Source: Methylocystaceae bacterium UBA5192
GTDB lineage: Bacteria > Pseudomonadota > Alphaproteobacteria > Rhizobiales > Beijerinckiaceae
DNA: 19,610 nucleotides
Assembly (NCBI GenBank): GCA_002412985.1
Contig: DHWC01000124.1
Location: 10,243-29,852, forward strand
Direction: 5' to 3'
The translations under genes were made by a program, and so were the position numbers. Below are positions 13,665-19,610 of the stretch, in pieces. The stretch's first letter is position 1. Every line of letters starts with the position of its first letter. Under the pieces are notes generated by a model. It made no database searches and was not told the origin of the DNA. It worked only from the letters and a program-made list of their open reading frames with translations.

Positions 13665-14906
13665 ATGGCGGCTGGTAGTCTACCGAGGCGGGTGAGGCGC
13701 AGGCTTTCTTTTGCGCTTGTAGCTTTCTCTGTCTTTATATTAAACGCCGCGGCACAAGAGACTTCTCCTCCCGATGAGCAGGGGCTCGCGCCGATCGAAT
13801 TGCTCGGCAAGCGTGTTTTTGAAGATAAAACTTTATCTCGGCCTCAAGGAGTCGCCTGCGCCTCCTGTCATCAAGCTCAACAAGCCTATCAAGGAAATAA
13901 TGGTTCTTCTATCGCGGCGTTTGCACGCGGCGCGGCGCCAAATACGCTGGGCAAGCGTAATACGCCGACGCTGATGTACGCTTCCTTTTCTCCGCCCTTT
14001 AGTTTTGTTGAAGAGAAAGATGTCAGAACGGGACATCGCGAGATGATACCTGTTGGGGGGCAGTTTTTCGACGGACGCGCAGCAACGCTTACTGAGCAAG
14101 TTGAAGGACCTTTATTCGATCCAGATGAAATGAACGCCGCATCAAAGAAAGATGTCGTTGATGCGATACGCTCAGGTCCCTATGCCGAGTTATTACGACA
14201 AGTTTTTGGCGAGAATATTTTCAATAATTATAACGAAGCGTTTGTGAAAATATCGCAAGCGGTGGCCTCTTTTGAGTCAAGTTCGCGCTTTCATCCTTTT
14301 AGCTCGAAGTTTGACGATTACTTACAGGGTAAAGCAGAGCTTACGTCGCAAGAACTTAAGGGATTTGCCCTTTTTAAAGATCCTAAAAAAGGCAATTGTC
14401 TTTCCTGCCATGTCGGCAAAGAAACCTCACATAATCCTCAGGATTGGCTTTTTACCGATTACACCTATGATGCCCTTGGCGGACCAAAACATCAGCAGGC
14501 GCGAAGCGGATCAAGACCCGACCTTGGCTTGTGCGCGCAACCCGACCTGGCAAAAAAGATACCGGCGCAAATGCGTCTTGATAGTTTCTGTGGCGCTTTT
14601 AAAGTGCCGACATTGCGCAATGTCGCACAAACCTCGCCATATTTACATAATGGCGTATTTGCAAACTTAAGTGATGTTGTTGCTTTCTATGCAACTCGAG
14701 ATACTCAGCCCGCACGCTGGTTTCCACGTAACTCAAAAGGATCTGTCGAGAAGTTCAATGATCTGCCAAGATCTTTGCGCCGCAACGTTAATGTTTCAGA
14801 GGTCCCATATGATCGTAAATTGAACCAGTCTCCCCGCTTATCAGAAGCTGAGATTAGCGCAATTACAGCATTCCTTGCGACTTTAACGGATCGTGAGAAA
14901 CATTAG
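13665..14906 (+). CDS. Exported di-heme cytochrome c peroxidase / MauG family protein
   Basis: A 413-residue periplasmic di-heme protein of the bacterial cytochrome c peroxidase/MauG family. Members reduce hydrogen peroxide with electrons from small cytochromes or, as MauG, oxidise a partner protein. The open frame begins at TTG 13596, but the ATG at 13665 follows GGAAAAAG and starts a proper signal peptide: basic RRVRRR, hydrophobic LSFALVAFSVFIL, cut near NAAA-QE (about residue 30). Counting from this ATG, c-type haem sites are CASCH (65-69) and CLSCH (245-249); the family segment VPTLRNVAQTSPYLHNGVF (314-332) follows. An unusual pair of extra cysteines (290 and 309) just before it may form a disulfide. 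No methylamine dehydrogenase or partner gene is nearby, so peroxidase versus MauG-like activity is undecided. murI is convergent 20 bases on. Confidence 0.9.
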   Translation: MAAGSLPRRVRRRLSFALVAFSVFILNAAAQETSPPDEQGLAPIELLGKRVFEDKTLSRPQGVACASCHQAQQAYQGNNGSSIAAFARGAAPNTLGKRNTPTLMYASFSPPFSFVEEKDVRTGHREMIPVGGQFFDGRAATLTEQVEGPLFDPDEMNAASKKDVVDAIRSGPYAELLRQVFGENIFNNYNEAFVKISQAVASFESSSRFHPFSSKFDDYLQGKAELTSQELKGFALFKDPKKGNCLSCHVGKETSHNPQDWLFTDYTYDALGGPKHQQARSGSRPDLGLCAQPDLAKKIPAQMRLDSFCGAFKVPTLRNVAQTSPYLHNGVFANLSDVVAFYATRDTQPARWFPRNSKGSVEKFNDLPRSLRRNVNVSEVPYDRKLNQSPRLSEAEISAITAFLATLTDREKH

Positions 14907-14926
14907 CGCGTGGCGTTTTCATAGGT

Positions 14927-15724
14927 TTATTGCAGACCGTAATCATTTAATATGTTTTTTAATAACAGGTCAGGCTTTTTACCGCTGGTAAAAATCGCCC
15001 GACGTTCGTTAGAGGATTGTTGTATTAGTGATTGTTGGTAATTTTGCGTGAGTAAATAATCTACGCGTCGCGCAATTGCGGGCGCTGGGTTAATCCAGTC
15101 AACAGGCCAGGGCGCTAAACGATGAAACTCCCTAAGTAAAAGAGGGTAATGTGTGCAGGCTAAAACAATTGTGTCTGTCCGCTTACCATTAATTTCAACG
15201 AAACAGGGAGTAATTTCGTTTTTGATCTCGGCGTCGTTGATTTCCCCATGATGCATTGCTCGTTCAGCAAGGCTGGCGAGATGACTGGAGCCAACTAAAG
15301 TTACTAGGCAATGACCTGCAAATTGTGTGATCAATTGCTGTGTGTAATCACGCTTTACCGTTCCAGGCGTCGCTAACACGCTTATCATGTGAGAGCGTGA
15401 CTGTTCTCCGGCAGGCTTAATAGCAGGCACTGTACCAATAAAAGGGATCATGGGCCAGCGGCGTCTTAAATGCGATAACACTAATGTTGAGGCTGTATTG
15501 CAGGCAATGACAACCATGTCCGGAGACTCTGTTGCAATTAAGCCGCTCATTATATTGAGCACGCGATCAATAAGCGCTGCTTCATTCCAGGAGCCATAGG
15601 GAAAGCCGGCGTCATCAGCGCAGTAAAGATAAGTTAAGTCTGGACGCAGTAGTATTATTTCTGAAAATACAGTCAGGCCGCCAAGGCCAGAGTCAAAGAT
15701 AAGTATCTTGGGCGGGCAATTCAT
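14927..15724 (-). CDS. murI: Glutamate racemase
   Basis: A 265-residue cofactor-independent racemase that makes D-glutamate for peptidoglycan. The two catalytic cysteines are in VIACNTAST (Cys75) and LACTHYPLL (Cys190, with His192 beside it), and the N-terminal FDSGLGGLTV motif (10-19), ADDAGFPYG (36-44) and LATPGTV (117-123) are typical. The length is normal. It is the last gene of the leftward infB-rbfA-truB set, starting 74 bases after the truB stop codon. In many alphaproteobacteria rpsO and pnp occupy this place, so murI here marks a rearrangement. The ribosome-binding site is weak (GGAT about ten bases upstream). Confidence 0.95.
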   Translation of the reverse strand: MNCPPKILIFDSGLGGLTVFSEIILLRPDLTYLYCADDAGFPYGSWNEAALIDRVLNIMSGLIATESPDMVVIACNTASTLVLSHLRRRWPMIPFIGTVPAIKPAGEQSRSHMISVLATPGTVKRDYTQQLITQFAGHCLVTLVGSSHLASLAERAMHHGEINDAEIKNEITPCFVEINGKRTDTIVLACTHYPLLLREFHRLAPWPVDWINPAPAIARRVDYLLTQNYQQSLIQQSSNERRAIFTSGKKPDLLLKNILNDYGLQ

Positions 15725-15798
15725 TCTAGCGATCCAAGAAATAAATAGGATCCGTGCGAATCAGACGACGGCGCATCATAGGGCGCTGTGAAGAAAAT

Positions 15799-16701
15799 TC
15801 AGAACGGCAAATTGAAGACGCGAGACGGGGCGAGCGCGCCTTCAATAATTTCTCCAAAGGCGACGGGAACACCGCCGCATGCGGCGTAAACGATGCCCTC
15901 GTGTGGCGCATCGCGTCCGCGCAAAATGACAGTGCCGCCGCGTCGCAGCCGCGCTGCAGTATCTCGATCAACGATGATGCACGGAAGCGCTAAGAGGCCG
16001 GCTTCAACAGAGCTTAGAGCTGAAGCAGCCCTATTCTCATTTTCAATCTCATTGAGCGTGAAGGCGGCTTGTTCAGTAAATGGCCCAACGCGCGTTCGAC
16101 GCAGCGCGGTGACATGACCCAGGCAGCCCAGTCGCCGTCCAAGATCGCGCGCAATAGCTCGAACATAGGCCCCTTTTCCGCATGTCATGGAAAAGCTAGC
16201 CTCTTCAATTGAGGCGCGGAGAAGGTTGAGAGAATAGATTTGCACAGTGCGCGGCGCTAATTCGACGACTTCTCCTTCTCGTGCGAGGTCATAGGCGCGT
16301 TCGCCGGCAATTTTGATGGCTGAAAACTGTGGGGGGATTTGTTTTATGGCGCCATGAAAATCAGGAAGGAGACTTTCGATTTTTTCTTGGGTCGGTCGTG
16401 AGAGGGACGTATTTATTATTCGCCCTTGAGAGTCGTCGGTATCTGTTTCTTCACCCCATCGAACGGTGAAGTGGTACGTTTTCTCGCCATCTTGAACAAA
16501 TGGCACGGTCTTTGTCGCTTCCCCAAAGGCGACGGGAAGAATGCCTGACGCCAAAGGGTCTAATGTTCCGGCATGGCCTGCTTTTTGTGCGTTATAAAGG
16601 CGTTTTAACCGCGAGACCGCTTGTGTGGAGGTAAGGCCCGTCGGCTTATCGAGAGCAATCCAGCCATTGACGATAACGCGAGGCGTTTTCTGTTGAGTCA
16701 T
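15799..16701 (-). CDS. truB: tRNA pseudouridine-55 synthase
   Basis: A 300-residue enzyme forming pseudouridine at position 55 in the T-loop of tRNAs. It shows WIALDKPTGLTS (14-25), the catalytic motif AGHAGTLDPLASG (41-53) with nucleophile Asp48, the TYHF segment (75-78), and GKGAYVRAIARDLG (175-188) followed by a C-terminal PUA-like region (about 225-300). Its ATG overlaps the rbfA stop codon by one base (TAATG), so translation is coupled. The infB-rbfA-truB order is widely conserved among bacteria. Confidence 0.97.
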   Translation of the reverse strand: MTQQKTPRVIVNGWIALDKPTGLTSTQAVSRLKRLYNAQKAGHAGTLDPLASGILPVAFGEATKTVPFVQDGEKTYHFTVRWGEETDTDDSQGRIINTSLSRPTQEKIESLLPDFHGAIKQIPPQFSAIKIAGERAYDLAREGEVVELAPRTVQIYSLNLLRASIEEASFSMTCGKGAYVRAIARDLGRRLGCLGHVTALRRTRVGPFTEQAAFTLNEIENENRAASALSSVEAGLLALPCIIVDRDTAARLRRGGTVILRGRDAPHEGIVYAACGGVPVAFGEIIEGALAPSRVFNLPF

Positions 16702-17126
16702 TAATTTGAGCCGTTGTCTTGCGGGTCTTTTTTTGGCGCGAGATCGCGTTTTACGCGGTCAGAATTCAGTAAGGCGTCGATACGAGAAACTGCGTCAAAA
16801 CTATCGTCAATACGGAAGCGGACTTCTGGCGCAAATTTGAGATTAATTTCTTTAGCAATCTCGCCGCGAATAAAGCGCTTATGCCGATCTAATGCAGTGA
16901 GAATAGACTCTTCATCCTTGCCGCCCAAGGGCATAACATAAATTGTCGCAAGTTTGAGATCGGGGCTCATCTGCACGCGCGATACTGTAATCGTATGAGC
17001 GTCAAGGATAGGATCGCTGATGTGGCCGCGAGATAGAAATTGCGCGATAGAATGGCGTAAAAGTTCCGCAACGCGCAGCATACGTTGAGACGGCGTGGAA
17101 TGAGATGACTGTCGAGTTCTTGGCAT
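16701..17126 (-). CDS. rbfA: Ribosome-binding factor A
   Basis: A 141-residue KH-fold protein that binds the immature 30S subunit near helix 1 of 16S rRNA and helps its late maturation and cold adaptation. Recognisable parts are SQRMLRVAELLRHSIAQFL (13-31), ITVSRVQMSPDLKLATIYV (46-64) and LKFAPEVRFRID (96-107), followed by a short charged tail. The length is typical for alphaproteobacteria. The ribosome-binding site is weak. It lies 107 bases after infB, across the hairpin at 17188-17229, and overlaps truB by one base. Confidence 0.96.
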   Translation of the reverse strand: MPRTRQSSHSTPSQRMLRVAELLRHSIAQFLSRGHISDPILDAHTITVSRVQMSPDLKLATIYVMPLGGKDEESILTALDRHKRFIRGEIAKEINLKFAPEVRFRIDDSFDAVSRIDALLNSDRVKRDLAPKKDPQDNGSN

Positions 17127-17182
17127 GGCGACCAGAGGCGCTAGAATTTATTGGCGGGATAGATCAGCAAGCGTTAGCTGGT

Positions 17183-17229
17183 TAAAAACTACGAGACTTT
17201 CTTCATTTTTGAAGAAAGCTCGCAGTAGT
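17183..17229 (-). terminator. Long hairpin with T-tract after infB, terminator or processing site
   Basis: A 9-base-pair perfect stem (CTTTCTTCA 17197-17205 with TGAAGAAAG 17210-17218, 4-base loop) is extended by GAG/CTC and ACTAC/GTAGT, interrupted by a one-base and a three-base bulge. On the minus strand it is followed directly by five T residues (17188-17184). The stem is A+T-rich, so termination may be partial, which would suit an attenuator inside the infB-rbfA operon. Confidence 0.6.
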
Positions 17230-17233
17230 CGCG

Positions 17234-19610
17234 TCAGAGCGATCGTTTAATTTCTTCGATACGATAACACTCGATCACATCCCCAGCGCGCATGTCCTGA
17301 TAATTTTCAAACGCCATGCCGCATTCCTGCCCAGCAGTAACTTCCTTAACCTCATCTTTAAATCGTTTGAGGGTAGAAAGTTTTCCTTCATGCACAACAA
17401 CATTGTCGCGAATAAGTCGAACATTCGCCCCGCGTTCAACATTGCCGTCAGTTACGCGGCAGCCCGCGACCTTGCCCACTTTGGAAATGTCGAAAACTTC
17501 CAGGATTGACGCATTGCCGAGCATGGTCTCGCGCAATGTGGGCGCGAGTAACCCGGACATGGCGCTCTTCACGTCATCAACGAGGTTATAAATGATATTG
17601 TAATAGCGGATCTCAATGCCAGAGCGTTCTGCGGCTTCTCGAGCTTCTTTATGCGCCCGCACATTAAAGCCGATTACTGCCGCTCCTGAAGCTTCAGCGA
17701 GCGAAACGTCCGACTCAGAGATCCCGCCGACGCCACAATGCACAACACGCGCGCCAACTTCATCCGTGCCGAGTTTCTCCAACGCGGCGACAATAGCCTC
17801 TACAGAGCCTTGAACATCGCCCTTTATGACCAGCGGAAATTCTTTTCTGCCAGCAGCTTTGAGTTGGCTCATCATATCTGTGAGCGAACCGCGGGCTGAT
17901 CCGCCGCGCGCAGCAATTTTATCGCGTTTTTGACGCTCGCGATATTCAGTGATTTCACGCGCACGCGCTTCAGACTCAACCACCGCCACGCGATCGCCGG
18001 CTTCGGGCGTGCCGCTGAAGCCTAAAATTTCTACTGGGAAGGATGGACCCGCTTCCTGTCTTGCTTGACCTTTGTCGTCAAGCAAGGCGCGCACGCGGCC
18101 CCATTGCGTTCCCGCGACCACTATGTCGCCAGTGCGGAGCGCTCCGCGCTGCACGAGCATAGTTGCAACTGGGCCGCGTCCCTTATCTAAACGCGCTTCA
18201 ATCACAGTGCCCTCGGCAGCTCGGTCTGGATTGGCCTTAAGGTCCAAGACCTCCGCTTGCAGAGAGATTGCCTCCAGCAATTTATCCAAATTGAGCTTTT
18301 GCTTTGCGGAAACTTCAACTTCCAGCGTTTCGCCGCCCATGCTCTCGACCTGAACTTCATGTTGAAGGAGTTCAGTGCGCACTCTTTCAGGCTTTGCGTC
18401 GGGCTTGTCGACTTTATTGATCGCGACAACAAGCGGGGCGCCTGCCGCGCGCGCGTGATGAATCGCCTCAATTGTTTGAGGCATGACGCCATCGTCGGCA
18501 GCGACAACCAATACAACAATGTCTGTTACTTTAGCGCCGCGGGCGCGCATTGCTGTAAAGGCGGCGTGACCTGGCGTATCAATGAAGGTGACGGCATGGC
18601 CGTTTGGCGCGGTGACTTGATAGGCGCCAATGTGTTGCGTGATGCCGCCCGCTTCTCCCGAGACCACATTGGCCTGACGGATAGCGTCAAGCAATGAGGT
18701 TTTACCGTGGTCGACGTGTCCCATGATCGTTACAACGGGTGGACGCGGCTGCAGATTGGAGCCGTCGTCTGGGATGTCGAAAAGTCCCTCTTCAACATCA
18801 GACTCAGCGACACGCTTAACAGCATGGCCCATTTCTTCTGCGACAAGTTGCGCTGTATCTGCATCAATCACATCAGTGATTTTATGCATTGCGCCTTGTT
18901 TCATGAGCAAACGAATGACATCCACGCCGCGTTCAGACATACGGTTGGCGAGTTCTTGAATCGTGATGGTTTCAGGCAGAACGACTTCGCGACTGATTTT
19001 TTCTTTTGGCTCCGCCGTTCCCATGCCTTTCAAACGTTGAACGCGACGACGGAAAGAGGCGACTGAGCGCATCCGCTCCTCGCCTTCTCCGCTAGTTGCC
19101 GTTGTCACGGTCAACCGGCTACGATTTTTCATTTCGCCGCCGCGCGAGGGCGTGGGGCGGGGCGGGGTGGGTTGCGCAAAGCCGCCAATTGTCCGAACAG
19201 GACCACGCTTGGCTGCGGGTTCAGCCTGTGGCGCGCGGGACGCCGTTTTTGTTCCTGTTGGTTCGCTGGCCGCCCCATCCTGAGGCAAGCGCCTGCGCGC
19301 TTCTTCTTCCGATTTCCGACGCGATTCAGCTTCCCGGGCAAGCCGCTCTTCTTCCTCGCGTTTGCGGGCGCTAGCGGCAGCTCGTTCTTCGTGTTCTCGA
19401 GCCTCGCGCTCTGTTCTAGCGCGCGCTTCGATTTCTGCGCGTTTACGATCCTCATCTTCACGAGAGCGCGCATCGACCAACGCCCGAGCCCGAGCTTCCC
19501 GTTCATCATCAGTGAGTTCACGCAGCACAACGCCTGAGGCCGCTCTCGGGGCGGCAGGCCGTTTTGTTTCTGGTTTGGTGGGCGGCGGGGCGGGGGGGGG
19601 TGGGGGGGGA
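17234..19610 (-). CDS. infB: Translation initiation factor IF-2 (5' end outside window)
   Basis: The GTPase that brings initiator tRNA to the 30S subunit. The reading frame is open to the window edge, so about 790 residues are visible and the N-terminus is missing; an internal GTG at 19528 is not the true start. Order from the edge: a Pro-rich linker encoded by C-runs (19570-19610), a long Arg/Glu/Ala-rich charged helix (about residues 5-80 counting from 19528), a linker with TIGGFAQPTPPRP (113-125), the IF2-N domain (about 186-237), then the G domain with G1 GHVDHGKT (270-277), G3 DTPGH (317-321) and G4 NKVD (371-374). The beta-barrel and C-terminal tRNA-binding domains end normally (IECYRIEEIKRSL). 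A hairpin follows the stop codon, then rbfA. Confidence 0.97.
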   Translation of the reverse strand, partial: PPPPPPAPPPTKPETKRPAAPRAASGVVLRELTDDEREARARALVDARSREDEDRKRAEIEARARTEREAREHEERAAASARKREEEERLAREAESRRKSEEEARRRLPQDGAASEPTGTKTASRAPQAEPAAKRGPVRTIGGFAQPTPPRPTPSRGGEMKNRSRLTVTTATSGEGEERMRSVASFRRRVQRLKGMGTAEPKEKISREVVLPETITIQELANRMSERGVDVIRLLMKQGAMHKITDVIDADTAQLVAEEMGHAVKRVAESDVEEGLFDIPDDGSNLQPRPPVVTIMGHVDHGKTSLLDAIRQANVVSGEAGGITQHIGAYQVTAPNGHAVTFIDTPGHAAFTAMRARGAKVTDIVVLVVAADDGVMPQTIEAIHHARAAGAPLVVAINKVDKPDAKPERVRTELLQHEVQVESMGGETLEVEVSAKQKLNLDKLLEAISLQAEVLDLKANPDRAAEGTVIEARLDKGRGPVATMLVQRGALRTGDIVVAGTQWGRVRALLDDKGQARQEAGPSFPVEILGFSGTPEAGDRVAVVESEARAREITEYRERQKRDKIAARGGSARGSLTDMMSQLKAAGRKEFPLVIKGDVQGSVEAIVAALEKLGTDEVGARVVHCGVGGISESDVSLAEASGAAVIGFNVRAHKEAREAAERSGIEIRYYNIIYNLVDDVKSAMSGLLAPTLRETMLGNASILEVFDISKVGKVAGCRVTDGNVERGANVRLIRDNVVVHEGKLSTLKRFKDEVKEVTAGQECGMAFENYQDMRAGDVIECYRIEEIKRSL

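Noticed and set aside
15726..15776. Possible 17-codon ORF between truB and murI (MMRRRLIRTDPIYFLDR)
   Set aside because: No ribosome-binding site, no recognisable product, and too short to separate from chance; it may reflect only the tail of the intergenic region.
18202..18519. Several 60-150-codon frames on both strands within infB
   Set aside because: All lie inside the well-supported IF-2 coding frame and show no family motifs or translation signals.

Overview
The window looks like chromosomal housekeeping DNA of an alphaproteobacterium, probably of the Hyphomicrobiales/Rhizobiales type. This rests on recognisable protein families (an alphaproteobacterial PfkB adenosine kinase, an IF-2 with a long charged N-terminal extension, a ubiE-ubiB pair divergent from mutM) and on one very good match to the alphaproteobacterial EcfG general-stress promoter (GGAAC-N16-CGTT). 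Base composition is near half G+C. No transposon, phage gene, CRISPR array, tRNA or rRNA was seen. The genus cannot be named from this.

Layout. 1-34: a strong terminator of an upstream unit outside the window. 327-1811 (+): a PfkB sugar/adenosine kinase, then an exported FKBP prolyl isomerase. 1812-2116: an intergenic stretch with the EcfG-type promoter and, about 40 bases further on, a textbook terminator, so together they could specify a very short stress RNA. 2117-2857 (+): a crotonase-family protein. 2942-4515 (-): an FAD-linked 2-hydroxyacid dehydrogenase whose reading frame continues upstream of its first ordinary start to a CTG with a well-placed Shine-Dalgarno sequence, preceded by an unrecognised 39-residue membrane/basic mini-protein. 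4716-9194 (-): a compact operon mutM - ABC ATPase - ABC permease - tlyA - RNA (uracil-5) methyltransferase, the last four joined by ATGA overlaps. 9274-11619 (+): ubiE-ubiB for ubiquinone synthesis, facing folE (-). 12294-13376 (-): a membrane-anchored proline-rich protein of unknown function. 13665-14906 (+): an exported di-heme cytochrome c peroxidase/MauG-family protein. 14927-19610 (-): infB (5' end outside the window) - rbfA - truB - murI, with an intrinsic-terminator-like hairpin after infB.

Functional themes are translation and RNA modification (infB, rbfA, truB, tlyA, RNA methyltransferase), respiration and cofactors (ubiE, ubiB, folE, FAD oxidase, di-heme peroxidase), oxidative damage repair (mutM) and cell wall (murI). 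The least ordinary parts are the EcfG promoter/terminator pair, the 39-residue ORF with the CTG-started gene behind it, the hairpin after infB, and murI standing where rpsO usually follows truB. No complete novel multi-gene system was found; the best candidates for something undescribed are the small RNA and the mini-protein.
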